Positions 54,983 to 63,807 of a stretch of DNA of 64,000 nt are shown here, in pieces; within the stretch, counting starts at the first letter, position 1; each line of letters opens with the position of its first letter. A program made the translations under genes and the position numbers. Source of the stretch: Thermococcus guaymasensis DSM 11113 (GTDB taxonomy: Archaea; Methanobacteriota_B; Thermococci; Thermococcales; Thermococcaceae); contig NZ_CP007140.1 of the NCBI RefSeq assembly GCF_000816105.1, positions 496,001 through 560,000 on the forward strand. Direction: 5' to 3'. The notes below the pieces were generated by a model, which did not search any database, was not told the origin of the DNA, and saw only the letters and a program-made list of their open reading frames with translations.

Positions 54983-55564
54983 TTAAACGAGAGGTTTGAG
55001 CTCCCCGTTCTCTATTTTGTAAATCTTGTTTATCTTTTTCATCCCAGTTCTCCAGTCCCTGCTCAGCTCCACGAGGACGTCAAAGCGGTCGAAGGTCTTC
55101 TCATCTATTCTGAGCCAGTGCATGACTTCCCCCTTCAGGTCGTTGGTCATCGCCAGGGAAGTGATGATAAATGCGTAGTCGTCTATCAGTCTATCCAGAA
55201 TCCTCGGGACGCTCACGGTGTGGAGGGTGTCTATCACGATGTAGTCAGGGTCAATTTTTCTGAGCTTCTCGATGACTTCTTCCGTTCGCTCATCGGTCGA
55301 ACGCCGGTCGAAGGCCGTATCGATGACCTCGATGTTCGGCTTAAACGGCTTGAACTCACCGTATGCAGTTACTACCGCTATCTTCCAGTCGTCCGGGACG
55401 TAGTGGAGTAAAGCCTCCACCAGCTTCGTCTTTCCGCTCCTGCTCGTGCCGACTACGAGGATGTCCTTCTTTTCAAGGACTGCTTCCCTCAACAGCTCCA
55501 TCTGCTCGGGCCTCGCCGAGCCGTACCGTATCAAGTCCTCGGGCTTGAAGATGTAGACGCCCAT
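54983..55564 (-). CDS. VirB11/PilT-like P-loop ATPase, short form
   Basis: The 193-residue ATPase begins with a region typical of secretion NTPases (IFKPEDLIRYGSARPEQMELLREAVLEKKDILVVGTSRSGKTKLVEALL, Walker A GTSRSGKT). IDPDYIVIDTLHTVSVPRILDRLI carries Walker B, and ITSLAMTNDLKGEVMHWL follows, as in type II/IV secretion ATPases. It lacks their N-terminal domain, so it may be a lone regulator. ATG 55564 (MGVYIFK) is chosen with GGTGAA upstream; an ATG at 55576 is possible. Confidence 0.75.
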   Translation of the reverse strand: MGVYIFKPEDLIRYGSARPEQMELLREAVLEKKDILVVGTSRSGKTKLVEALLHYVPDDWKIAVVTAYGEFKPFKPNIEVIDTAFDRRSTDERTEEVIEKLRKIDPDYIVIDTLHTVSVPRILDRLIDDYAFIITSLAMTNDLKGEVMHWLRIDEKTFDRFDVLVELSRDWRTGMKKINKIYKIENGELKPLV

Positions 55565-55784
55565 TCGGTTCACCATAGGTAGTTCTCGCCAGAGGTTATA
55601 ATTCTGCCGTTTGAGCGGTTGTGCCTTTGAAATTCTTCTTTGATGTTATGACACCATATTTGGTATTTTCTTGTCATTTTCTCGTGAATTCTCTGAAAAT
55701 TTCATCATTTTTGGCGAAAATTCAAAATTTTCTGCACAAATGCAATAAACCCGAAGGCACTCTGACGAAAATTGGGTGGTCGGT

Positions 55785-56696
55785 ATGAACGCTCTCCAAA
55801 TCGTAAGCAGGAAAATTGACCCGATTGTCGAGGTTCAGACGAGGGCCATAGCGTATCTCACCGGTGAGCTGTCAAGGAAGGGCTTCAGGTGGCTCCTCCC
55901 CGTCATGCTCAGCACCGTCACCGACCCACTCTGGCCCGACCCCTCGGCGGAGAGCGCAATAAGACCTCCAGAGATCGAAGCCTACGGCTCAAGGCTCCGC
56001 CTCATGCACAGCATGATACTACACAAGCAAATGGCAGTGGCGATGGGAATAGACAAGCTCTTCATCCTCTCTCCAAACGTGAGGCTTGAGAGCCGTTCGG
56101 CTGACGACGGAAGGCACGCCTACGAGTTCACCCAGCTCGACTTCGAGATTGCCCACGCGAGCATGGACGACGTTATGGGCCTGATAGAGGAGCTCATCGT
56201 CGGCCTGTTCCGCGAGCTGAGACCTTTCGTCTGGGAGTCCTTCGAGAGGGAGCTTCCGAAGCCGAGGAGGCCATTCAAGCGCTTCACCCTTGAGGAAATC
56301 CGCGAGGAGTTCGGAAGCGAGGAGGAGGCGAGTAGAGAGCTTGAAGAGCCCTTCTGGATAATAGACATAGAGAGGGAGTTTTACGACAGGGAAGACCCTG
56401 AGAGACCCGGCCACTTCAGGAACTACGACCTCTACCTACCTGAAGGCTACGGCGAGGTTTCCAGTGGCGGCGAGAGGGAGTGGGAGTATGAAGTCATCGT
56501 CAGGAAGATGAAGAGGGCAGGGATAAGCCTTGAGGCCTTCAGACCGTACCTTGAGGTCGCAAAGGCCGGCCTCCTTAAGCCCAGCGCCGGTGCGGGAATC
56601 GGCGTCGAGAGGCTAATCCGCTACATAGTTGGTGCAAAGCACATCGCCGAGGTTCAGCCCTTCCCGAGGATTCCGGGTGTTCCTGCGGTCATCTAA
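55785..56696 (+). CDS. Archaeal asparagine synthetase (AsnRS-like, AS-AR)
   Basis: The 303-residue protein is a class II tRNA-synthetase core without the anticodon-binding domain. PEIEAYGSRLRLMHSMILHKQMAVAMGIDKLFILSPNVR and the motif-3-like GAGIGVERLIRYIVGAKHIAEVQPFPR are present. It matches the Pyrococcus abyssi archaeal asparagine synthetase that makes Asn from Asp, ammonia and ATP. ATG 55785 (MNALQIVSRKI) follows GGTGGTCGG. The 200 bases upstream are very AT-rich and hold no gene. Confidence 0.88.
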   Translation: MNALQIVSRKIDPIVEVQTRAIAYLTGELSRKGFRWLLPVMLSTVTDPLWPDPSAESAIRPPEIEAYGSRLRLMHSMILHKQMAVAMGIDKLFILSPNVRLESRSADDGRHAYEFTQLDFEIAHASMDDVMGLIEELIVGLFRELRPFVWESFERELPKPRRPFKRFTLEEIREEFGSEEEASRELEEPFWIIDIEREFYDREDPERPGHFRNYDLYLPEGYGEVSSGGEREWEYEVIVRKMKRAGISLEAFRPYLEVAKAGLLKPSAGAGIGVERLIRYIVGAKHIAEVQPFPRIPGVPAVI

Positions 56697-56710
56697 TAAA
56701 TAAGTGAAGG

Positions 56711-57079
56711 TTAAAGCCCCTGCAAAAATTCCTCAGCTTTTTCGATTTCCCCCTTCTCTGCGAGCTTCAGGACGGCAGTGTAGAGACCTATGAGTTCGAG
56801 GTTTTCTCCGGGGTTCTCGATTAGCCCATCGATGCGCTTCTCAAGCTCCCGCCTGAGGTTTTCAAGGGCGCCCTCGGAGTAACCGGCTAAGATTGCAAAT
56901 TTATCCTCACGCAGTATGGGTGTGTTAGTTGGTGGGTGTTCCCCGCCAAGTATTGAAGAGATCACAGCCTTTGTGTCTTCGTATACGTGGTAGTAATCTA
57001 CTGGCACCTCTTTCTCTCGCAGTAACCCCTTTTCTTTTATTTTTCCCTTCTTCTTAGGCAACGTTTTAGGGATGACCAC
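56711..57079 (-). CDS. Hypothetical protein, unknown function
   Basis: The 122-residue protein has a lysine-rich N-terminus (KTLPKKKGKIKEKGLLREKE) and a helical C-terminal half (EGALENLRRELEKRIDGLIENPG and LAEKGEIEKAEEFLQGL). The start is a GTG at 57077-57079 with GGAGG upstream. It lies 36 bases after the DUF234 ATPase and may share its transcript. I do not recognise the family. Confidence 0.55.
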   Translation of the reverse strand: MVIPKTLPKKKGKIKEKGLLREKEVPVDYYHVYEDTKAVISSILGGEHPPTNTPILREDKFAILAGYSEGALENLRRELEKRIDGLIENPGENLELIGLYTAVLKLAEKGEIEKAEEFLQGL

Positions 57080-57114
57080 CGCTACTCGCCTCCAATGTTC
57101 TTAGGTTCAAATCT

Positions 57115-58485
57115 TCAGATAAGCCTTTCGAACTCCGCCAAATCCCAAACCAAAAATCCCTCTTCCTTCAGCTCTTCCTTCCCTTCAACACCCTTAGCCA
57201 CCACTCCGTAGCTCTTCTCCCAGCCTTCCAGACCCACCAACTCAGCCTTCCTCTCCAAGTCCTTCAAAATCCCTCTTGCTTCCCTTTCACTCAGCTCCTT
57301 CCACTTCACCTCGACAAGCAAAGCCTTCCTCTCCCGCTCGTTCAAAGCGACTAAATCAATCTCCTCTCCCCTTCTCCACCACCTTCCGATTTTCGTGAAC
57401 TTAAATGGCAACTGTCCAGCCCTGTTCAGCTCGATTAAGAACTGCTTTGCGACCTCCTCGAAAACAGGACCAAGGTATTGGTTAAACTCCTCTTTTATCT
57501 CATCGACAACGTCAAAGCCCATCTCAATCTCGCTCTTCCTCGGGTAGACGAAGCGGAACCAGAAGGCAAAGAGGTTGTCGCTTATCCGGTAGATGCCCCT
57601 CCTCCCACCAGTGACCGGGAATTCCTCCCTTACGTAGCCCATCTCCTGAAGGACGCCGAGGTACTTCCCGAGGGAGTTCTTCTCAATCCTCGCCCCCTCG
57701 GCTATCTGGCCGAATCGGTTGTAGCCGAGTGCTATCGCCCGAAGGATGGAGAAGTAACGCGAAACATCGCGGAGCTCCTCGCGCAGGAGATACTTTGGCT
57801 CATCGTAGTATTTGGCCCCCTTGGACAGCAGCAGACGCCTCAGATTTTCCCAGAAGTCAATGTTAGGGTTGTAGTCGGCCCAGTACTGTGGAACACCGCC
57901 GAATACCCCGTAAACCCTCACGGCATCTTCGAGACTCAGGGGATGGAACTTCCTCACGCTGAAAAAGCCCATCTCCTCAACCTTCCACGCGCCTGTCCTC
58001 CTGCCGTAGAGGGGCGACTTTGCCGAGAGAACCCCTTCCATGAAGGAGACGAGGGAACCGCAGAGAATCAGCATTATCTTCGTCCCAGACAGGCTTGTAT
58101 CCCAGTACTTCTGAAGAACGCTGAGAAATTCCCTGTGAGCCTTGGCTATGTACTGAACCTCATCTATCACAACGACCAGTCTCTTCCGGCTCTTCTCTGC
58201 GAGGTACGCGAAGAAGGCCCTCCAGTTCCGCAGGGGGTTCTCCCTCAGCACAGGGTCATCGAAATAATCCGCCAGCCTCTCCGAAAAGTCCTCAAGAATT
58301 GTCTCACTCTCCTCCGCAAGAAGATAAAGCCCGTTGACCTCAGAGAGAAACCTCTGAAGAAGGTAGGTCTTCCCTACCCTCCTCCGACCGTAGAGTATTA
58401 TCAGCTCCGCGGCCCCTGAATCATACTTCTCCTTCAGGAACTCAAGCTCCCGCTCCCGGTCTATAAACTTACTCGCGAGTATCAT
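57115..58485 (-). CDS. Archaeal ATPase with DUF234 nuclease-like domain
   Basis: The 456-residue protein has an N-terminal PF01637 ATPase (FIDRERELEFLKEKYDSG, Walker A YGRRRVGKTYLLQRF, Walker B VVVIDEVQYI, LCGSLVSFME). A winged-helix region around residues 260-290 follows, then a C-terminal DUF234 segment with GEEIDLVALNERERKALLVEVKWKEL, a PD-(D/E)XK-like nuclease signature (Asp, Glu-x-Lys). Function is unproven; a toxin or selfish-gene role has been suspected for the family. A TATA box 25 bases upstream predicts a leaderless mRNA. Confidence 0.82.
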   Translation of the reverse strand: MILASKFIDRERELEFLKEKYDSGAAELIILYGRRRVGKTYLLQRFLSEVNGLYLLAEESETILEDFSERLADYFDDPVLRENPLRNWRAFFAYLAEKSRKRLVVVIDEVQYIAKAHREFLSVLQKYWDTSLSGTKIMLILCGSLVSFMEGVLSAKSPLYGRRTGAWKVEEMGFFSVRKFHPLSLEDAVRVYGVFGGVPQYWADYNPNIDFWENLRRLLLSKGAKYYDEPKYLLREELRDVSRYFSILRAIALGYNRFGQIAEGARIEKNSLGKYLGVLQEMGYVREEFPVTGGRRGIYRISDNLFAFWFRFVYPRKSEIEMGFDVVDEIKEEFNQYLGPVFEEVAKQFLIELNRAGQLPFKFTKIGRWWRRGEEIDLVALNERERKALLVEVKWKELSEREARGILKDLERKAELVGLEGWEKSYGVVAKGVEGKEELKEEGFLVWDLAEFERLI

Positions 58486-58496
58486 ACTCTAGAGTA
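58485..58496. promoter_or_regulatory. Perfect 12-bp palindrome at the ATPase start
   Basis: TACTCTAGAGTA overlaps the first base of the start codon, immediately downstream of the TATA box (58507-58515, CTTTATAAG on minus). A repressor here would block both initiation and start-codon access. Confidence 0.45.
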
Positions 58497-58531
58497 CGAA
58501 TCATGACTTATAAAGGTTTTGGAAAAGAAAA

Positions 58532-61387
58532 TCACGAGAAAAGCTCCAGCGGTGAGTAGCCTTCCCTCGCCCTCTCCATTTTCAGCTCCATTCCGAAGGC
58601 GTTGGTGACGGTTCCGCTTTTCTCGGCCCAGAGGCCGGCAGGGACTACCAGCACGTCCCTGTTAAGTTTTAGCTCCGCCCTTCCCACCACGACGTAGGCC
58701 TTGCTCTCCGGGATCCTCGTTACTCCTGCCTTTAGAAGTCCGACAGCATTGACGCCCTCGTGGAGAATCAGTGTCGGAACATCGAGGGGCTGGGCCGGCC
58801 CTTCGAGTATCGCAACCTCGTAGTCCTCTTCAACGATTTCCTTGCCCTTCAGGAGTATCTTGAGGAGCGGGAACTTCTCCGGGTTTGCCCTGAGGAGGAC
58901 GCGCTTCGCCTTTCTGATGTCTTCAAGCGTGGCCGTGGAGACACCACCGCTCACGGTCGAGCCTATGGGAATGCCCCTCTCCTCCGCAAAGGCCTTGAGC
59001 CGGGCGATTTCCTCGTTCGTCAGCTCTGGTGTCAGGATTAGGGCGTAGCTCCTCTCAGCTATAAAGCGCTTGGCCTCCTCCCAGCTTACGGGCTCGCCGT
59101 TGAGGAGCGGGCCGGCAAGGTCTTCTGCCCACGGCCTCTCAAAGCGGCAGTGATCGCAGAGGTGGCCGTTCCACGAGCCTTCCACCCTCGAAGCCCTCAC
59201 GAGCATGCCGTCGTAGACCTCCACGTTCATCTCGCAGGCGAAGGAGCAGCCGTTGCAGACGGTTTTTATTTTCTTCGTCTTCCACGGGCCGGGCTTGACG
59301 AAGGGGAGCTTCTCGGTTATTGCCCCGACCGGACAGATGTCAGTGAGCTCGCCGATGAACCTGCCCTCCACCTCTCCGAGGCTCTCCCCTAGCGGCGGCG
59401 AGACCCTCGTCCTGAACCCGCGGTAGAGGTAGTCGAGGACTCCCTCCCCAGCTATTTCGTGAGTGAAGCGGACGCACTGGCCGCAGAGGACGCACTTGTT
59501 GTTGTCGAGGGTGACGAACGGATGACTCTCGTCTATCTCGAACCTGTTCTGCTCGCCCTCGAAGGCGTCCTGCCTGGCGTTGTAGAGCGTCGCGTACTCC
59601 CTCAGCTTGCAGCGGAAGACCTCCATACAGCCGCAGCTCATACAGCGCTTCGCTTCTTCAAGAACCTGCTCCTCGGTTAGGGCCGGTTCAACCTCCTCGA
59701 AGGTTCTCTTCCTCTTTTCCGGATCGAGGAGCTTCACCTTCGCCCTCGGCTTTCTTTCGACATGCTCATAGTCCTTCTCGGTTACTTTCTTCCAGTGGTT
59801 GTAGGGTCTGAGGTCGAAGAGAACGTTATAGAGGTCGTCGTCGCTTAATACTTCCTCGATGTGCTTCTCGGGCTCGGTGAGAACTGCTTTGGCCTTTTCC
59901 AGCTTGCCCTTGAGGTAGAGGTCTATCATTATCGCGGCCCTTCTTCCGGTGGCTATGCTCTCGATAACCGTTGAGGGCCCGAGGACGAGGTCGCCGCCGG
60001 CGAAGACACCGGGAACGCTCGTCTGGAGCGTCACCTCATCAACGAGGGCCTTTCCGCGCCTCGCCTCGATGCCGAGGCTCTTCAGGAACTCCTCGTCGCA
60101 GTACTGGCCTATCGCCAGGATGACGTTGTCGGCCTTGACCCTGAACTCCGAGCCCTCAATCGGTATCGGCCTCCTCCTTCCGCTTGAATCTGGCTCGCCG
60201 AGGCGCATCTTGATGAGCTCTACCTCCTCAACCTTCCCGTCTCCAATAATCCTCACCGGGTTTGTCAGGAAGAGGAACTCAACGCCTTCCTCCATGGCCT
60301 CTTCGACTTCGCGTTCGTTGGCGGGCATCTCTGCCTTCGAACGGCGGTAAACGACGGTAACCTTTGCGCCGAGCCTCAGGGCGGTCCTGGCGACGTCCAT
60401 GGCAGTGTTTCCGCCGCCGACGACTATGACGCGCTCCCCAAGCTCGACCTTTTCGCCCGTGTTGACCTTCCTGAGGAACTCTATGCCGTGCATAACTCCC
60501 TCCAGCTCCTCTCCAGGGATGCCCATCTTCCTGCTCTTCCAGGCACCGACGCCGAGGAAGACCGCATCGTACTTCTCGCGGAGCTCCTCAAGGGTCACGT
60601 CCCTTCCGAGGGCGGTGTTGGTCTTCACCTCAATGCCCGTGTTGATGACCGTCGCTATGTCCTTGTCGAGGACGTCCTTCGGGAGCCTGTAGGGCGGTAT
60701 GCCATAGCGCATCATTCCACCGAGTTCAGGCATCGCCTCAATTATCGTTACCTCATGACCCTTGAGGCGGAGGTAGTAGGCGCAGGCAAGGCCAGCTGGC
60801 CCACCGCCGACGACGGCTATCCTCTTTCCGGTTGAGGGCGGAATCTCGGGCATCCACGGGCCGTGCTCGAGGTCGTAGTCCGCGGCAAAGCGCTTGAGCT
60901 GCCTTATCGCGAGGGGCTCATCGACGAGGTTCCTTCGGCAGGCCTCCTCACAGAAGGCCGGGCAGACCCTTCCGAGGACAGCCGGTAGGATGTACTTCTC
61001 CTTCATCAGCTTGACCGCTTCGTGGTACTTGCCCATCGCTATCAGCGCGAGGTATCCCTGAACGTCGCTGTGGGCTGGGCAGGCGTTCTGACAGGGGCCG
61101 ATACAGTCACCGTAGTGGTTGGATAAGATGAGTTCAAGCGCGGTCTTCCTCATCGAGACGACTTCATCGGTGAGTGTCTCTACCTCAAGCCCCTCCACCG
61201 GCTTGAGGGTGCACGAGGTTGTGACGCCCCTCTTTGTGGAGACGAGGCAGAGCCTGCAGGAGCCGTAGGGGTCAAGCTCTTCATTGTAGCAGAAGCCGGG
61301 CACGTGGCCCATCTCGCGGAGGAGCTCTATGAGCGGCCTCCCTTCAGGAGCCTCGACTTCCTTTCCGTTGACCTTGATTTTGACCAT
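58532..61387 (-). CDS. NuoG-type iron-sulfur protein fused to GltD-type NAD(P)H oxidoreductase
   Basis: The 951-residue redox protein has, in order: a 2Fe-2S ferredoxin domain (CYNEELDPYGSCRLC...C); a GltD-like Fe-S and flavin module (CIGPCQNACPAHSDVQGY; FAD motif VVGGGPAGLACAYYL; NAD(P) motif VVGGGNTAMDVARTAL); a CMSCGCMEVFRCKL cluster; a 4Fe-4S segment (CVLCGQCVRF, CPVGAI); and a NuoG/FdhA-like CNGCSFAC...HLCDHCRF cluster with a short molybdopterin-like tail. It likely passes electrons between NAD(P)H, the NuoF-like subunit and a hydrogenase or ferredoxin. ATG 61387 (MVKIKVNG) follows GGGGGTGAG and starts one base after the NuoF-like stop. Confidence 0.82.
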   Translation of the reverse strand: MVKIKVNGKEVEAPEGRPLIELLREMGHVPGFCYNEELDPYGSCRLCLVSTKRGVTTSCTLKPVEGLEVETLTDEVVSMRKTALELILSNHYGDCIGPCQNACPAHSDVQGYLALIAMGKYHEAVKLMKEKYILPAVLGRVCPAFCEEACRRNLVDEPLAIRQLKRFAADYDLEHGPWMPEIPPSTGKRIAVVGGGPAGLACAYYLRLKGHEVTIIEAMPELGGMMRYGIPPYRLPKDVLDKDIATVINTGIEVKTNTALGRDVTLEELREKYDAVFLGVGAWKSRKMGIPGEELEGVMHGIEFLRKVNTGEKVELGERVIVVGGGNTAMDVARTALRLGAKVTVVYRRSKAEMPANEREVEEAMEEGVEFLFLTNPVRIIGDGKVEEVELIKMRLGEPDSSGRRRPIPIEGSEFRVKADNVILAIGQYCDEEFLKSLGIEARRGKALVDEVTLQTSVPGVFAGGDLVLGPSTVIESIATGRRAAIMIDLYLKGKLEKAKAVLTEPEKHIEEVLSDDDLYNVLFDLRPYNHWKKVTEKDYEHVERKPRAKVKLLDPEKRKRTFEEVEPALTEEQVLEEAKRCMSCGCMEVFRCKLREYATLYNARQDAFEGEQNRFEIDESHPFVTLDNNKCVLCGQCVRFTHEIAGEGVLDYLYRGFRTRVSPPLGESLGEVEGRFIGELTDICPVGAITEKLPFVKPGPWKTKKIKTVCNGCSFACEMNVEVYDGMLVRASRVEGSWNGHLCDHCRFERPWAEDLAGPLLNGEPVSWEEAKRFIAERSYALILTPELTNEEIARLKAFAEERGIPIGSTVSGGVSTATLEDIRKAKRVLLRANPEKFPLLKILLKGKEIVEEDYEVAILEGPAQPLDVPTLILHEGVNAVGLLKAGVTRIPESKAYVVVGRAELKLNRDVLVVPAGLWAEKSGTVTNAFGMELKMERAREGYSPLELFS

Positions 61388-61388
61388 C

Positions 61389-63191
61389 TCACTCACCCCC
61401 TGCATCGACTATCTCTATGGCGTTGAACCGGCACACCTCGTAGCACGTCCCGCACTTGATGCACTTCTCCTGGTCAATGACGTGGGGCTTGAGCTTCTCG
61501 CCGCTTATCGCCTTGACCGGGCAGAATATGGCACATGCAGTACAGCCGGTGCACTTGTCGGGGATTATGACGTATCTGATGAGCGGCTTACAGACCTTGG
61601 CCGGGCACTTCCCTTCGATGTGCGCCAGGTATTCGTCCCTGAAGTAGCGGAGCGTCGTGAGGACGGGGTTTGGAGCAGTCTGTCCGAGACCGCAGAGAGA
61701 GCCGGCTTTGACCTGGTAGGCGAGCCTTTCAAGCTTCTCAAGATCTTCCTCAGTTGCCTCGCCCCTCGTGAACTTGTCGAGGATTTCCCACATCCTCTTG
61801 GTGCCAAGACGGCAGAAGGTGCACTTTCCGCAGGATTCCTTCACCGTGAAGTCGAGGAAGAACTTGGCGACGTCCACCATACAGGTGTCCTCGTCCATGA
61901 CGACCATTCCACCGCTCCCCATTATCGCACCTGTCGCCGTAACGCTCTCGTAGTCAACGGGCGTGTCGAAGAGGTACTCAGGGATACAGCCTCCTGAGGG
62001 GCCGCCGAGCTGGACGGCCTTGATTTTCTTGCCGGTCTTCGTTCCCCCGCCTATCTCGTAGAGTATTTCCCTCAGCGTGATTCCCATGGGCACCTCGACG
62101 TTTCCACCGTGCTTTATCTTACCAGAGAGGGCAAAGACCTTTGTTCCCTTGCTCTTCTCGGTTCCTATCGAGGCGTAGGCTTCCCATCCGTGTTTGATTA
62201 TCCACGGCACGTTCGCCCACGTTTCCACGTTGTTGATGTTGGTGGGCTTGCCCCAGAGACCCTTCTGGGCCGGATAGGGCGGCCTCGGCCTTGGCATTCC
62301 ACGCTTGCCCTCTATGGAAGCTATCAAAGCGGTTTCCTCTCCGCAGACGAACGCTCCGGCGCCTTCCTTGATGACGATGTCGAAGGAGAACCCGCTTCCA
62401 AGGATGTTCTCACCGAGGAAGCCCCTCTCGCGCGCCTGCTTCAGCGCTATCTTCAGCCTCCTTATGGCCAGCGGGTACTCGGCACGGACGTAGATAAAGC
62501 CTTTCGTCGCTCCAATCGCGTATGCACCGATTATCATGCCCTCGATAACGCGGTGTGGGTCTCCCTCAAGGACGTTCCTGTCCATGAACGCTCCCGGGTC
62601 GCCCTCGTCGGCGTTGCAGATGACGTACTTCTCGTCTCCTGGAGCTTCCCTCGTGAACTTCCACTTCAGCCCCGTTGGGAATCCTGCACCGCCCCTTCCC
62701 CTGAGGCCGGACTTCATGATGACGTCTATTATCTCCTCCGGCTTCATCTTGAGGGCCTTTTTGAGGGCTTCATAGCCTCCAACAGCGATGTACTCGTCTA
62801 TGTTCTCGGGGTCGATGTAACCGGAGTTTTCGAGCACTATCTTTTTCTGCTTGGCGAAGTATCCATCAACGTCCCACGTCTTCCTCTCGCCGTTCTCCCA
62901 CCAGTCCCTCTTGACAATCCACTCTTCTATGGGCTTTCCGTTGATAACGTGCTCCTCTATGATCCTCGGAACCTTCTTGGGGTCAACGTGGCCGTAGGTG
63001 ATTATCTCGTCCTCGGTAATTATGTCAACCAGCGGCTCGTGGTAGCACATGCCGACGCAGCCGACTATCTTGAGCTTAACGTCGAGACCTCTCTTCTCAA
63101 GCTCGGCTTTAATGGCCTCGTAGGTCTCTCTCGCCCCAGCCGCTATTCCGCAGGAGTTCATGCCGACTGCAATGGCCTTAATCTCAGACAT
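61389..63191 (-). CDS. NuoF/HydB-like NADH-binding iron-sulfur flavoprotein
   Basis: The 600-residue protein has a thioredoxin-like 2Fe-2S N-terminus (NSCGIAAGARETYEAI, CVGMCYHEP), then the NADH and FMN sites (GLRGRGGAGFPTGLKW, ICNADEGDPGAFMDRN, EGAGAFVCGEETALIASIEG), the NuoF 4Fe-4S motif (ESCGKCTFCRLGTKRM), and two C-terminal 4Fe-4S repeats (CTGCTACAIFCPV and CIKCGTCYEVCRF). This is the diaphorase subunit of bifurcating hydrogenases and related complexes. It overlaps the NuoE-like gene by eight bases. Confidence 0.88.
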   Translation of the reverse strand: MSEIKAIAVGMNSCGIAAGARETYEAIKAELEKRGLDVKLKIVGCVGMCYHEPLVDIITEDEIITYGHVDPKKVPRIIEEHVINGKPIEEWIVKRDWWENGERKTWDVDGYFAKQKKIVLENSGYIDPENIDEYIAVGGYEALKKALKMKPEEIIDVIMKSGLRGRGGAGFPTGLKWKFTREAPGDEKYVICNADEGDPGAFMDRNVLEGDPHRVIEGMIIGAYAIGATKGFIYVRAEYPLAIRRLKIALKQARERGFLGENILGSGFSFDIVIKEGAGAFVCGEETALIASIEGKRGMPRPRPPYPAQKGLWGKPTNINNVETWANVPWIIKHGWEAYASIGTEKSKGTKVFALSGKIKHGGNVEVPMGITLREILYEIGGGTKTGKKIKAVQLGGPSGGCIPEYLFDTPVDYESVTATGAIMGSGGMVVMDEDTCMVDVAKFFLDFTVKESCGKCTFCRLGTKRMWEILDKFTRGEATEEDLEKLERLAYQVKAGSLCGLGQTAPNPVLTTLRYFRDEYLAHIEGKCPAKVCKPLIRYVIIPDKCTGCTACAIFCPVKAISGEKLKPHVIDQEKCIKCGTCYEVCRFNAIEIVDAGGE

Positions 63192-63648
63192 CGAGCTTCC
63201 CCTCCTTCAGTTTTCTTATGAGCTTCCTGACCTTGTCGGGCGTGAGCTTGCCGAAGACCTTGTCGTTTATCATTATGACCGGCGCTAAACTGCAGCACCC
63301 GAGACAGGCCACGCGCTCAAGGGTAACAAGCCCGTCCTCCGTTGTCTGACCTTCTTCAATCCCAAGCTCCTCGGTTAAGGCCTGAGAGATGTTCACGGCG
63401 CCGTTGACGTGGCAAGCCGTGCCGTGGCAGACCTTGATGACATACTTCCCAAGGGGCTCGAAGCGGAACTGGGCGTAGAAGGTGGCGACACCGTACACCC
63501 TGCTGAGGGGCACGCCCACGTACTTTGCAATCTCCTCAAGGACCTCCCGGGGGAGGTAGCCGAAGCGCTCCTGGGTTCGCTGGAGAAGAGGGATGAGGGA
63601 GCTTGGTTCTGGAGGGTACTCACTCAGGTAATCAAGTTCTGTTCCCAT
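63184..63648 (-). CDS. NuoE/HydC-like 2Fe-2S thioredoxin-fold subunit
   Basis: The 154-residue protein carries the NuoE cysteine pattern CHGTACHVNG...CLGCCSLAP and an N-terminal helical region (LLQRTQERFGYLPREVLEEIAKYVGVPLSRVYGVATFYAQF). It hands electrons to or from the NuoF-like subunit. ATG 63648 (MGTELDYL) has GGTGGTG upstream. It heads a three-gene unit under the divergent SurR-type control region. Confidence 0.9.
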   Translation of the reverse strand: MGTELDYLSEYPPEPSSLIPLLQRTQERFGYLPREVLEEIAKYVGVPLSRVYGVATFYAQFRFEPLGKYVIKVCHGTACHVNGAVNISQALTEELGIEEGQTTEDGLVTLERVACLGCCSLAPVIMINDKVFGKLTPDKVRKLIRKLKEGKLDV

Positions 63649-63685
63649 AGACACCACCGCATACAAGCAATTATTGGTCTTTCAT

Positions 63686-63695
63686 GCTTATAAAC
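63686..63695 (-). promoter_or_regulatory. TATA box of the NuoE-like operon
   Basis: GTTTATAAGC on the minus strand lies about 40 bases before the NuoE-like ATG and 17 bases from the SurR-type site. Confidence 0.55.
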
Positions 63696-63711
63696 GTGCA
63701 TTGAAGTACAA

Positions 63712-63742
63712 GTTTACAACCAATGGTTTCCAACCTCCAGTT
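63712..63742. promoter_or_regulatory. SurR-type operator between divergent redox operons
   Basis: The sequence reads GTT-N3-AAC-N5-GTT-N3-AAC-N5-GTT from 63712 to 63742. The published consensus of SurR, the sulfur-responsive redox regulator of Thermococcales hydrogenases, is GTT-N3-AAC-N5-GTT, so this is a full site plus an extra half. It lies between the TATA boxes of both operons. Confidence 0.75.
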
Positions 63743-63772
63743 TGAAAAATGCTTAAGAGATTCCTTTACAAA

Positions 63773-63781
63773 CTTAAAATT
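63773..63781 (+). promoter_or_regulatory. TATA box of the sulfhydrogenase beta-like gene
   Basis: CTTAAAATT lies about 35 bases before the TTG start at 63808, about 30 bases downstream of the SurR-type site. Confidence 0.4.
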
Positions 63782-63807
63782 ACAGCCCTAAAAGAGGCGT
63801 GGTCAAT

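Noticed and set aside
62109-63221. Plus-strand open frame of 370 codons opposite the NuoF-like gene
   Set aside because: The minus-strand protein has all catalytic motifs; the plus-strand frame has none.
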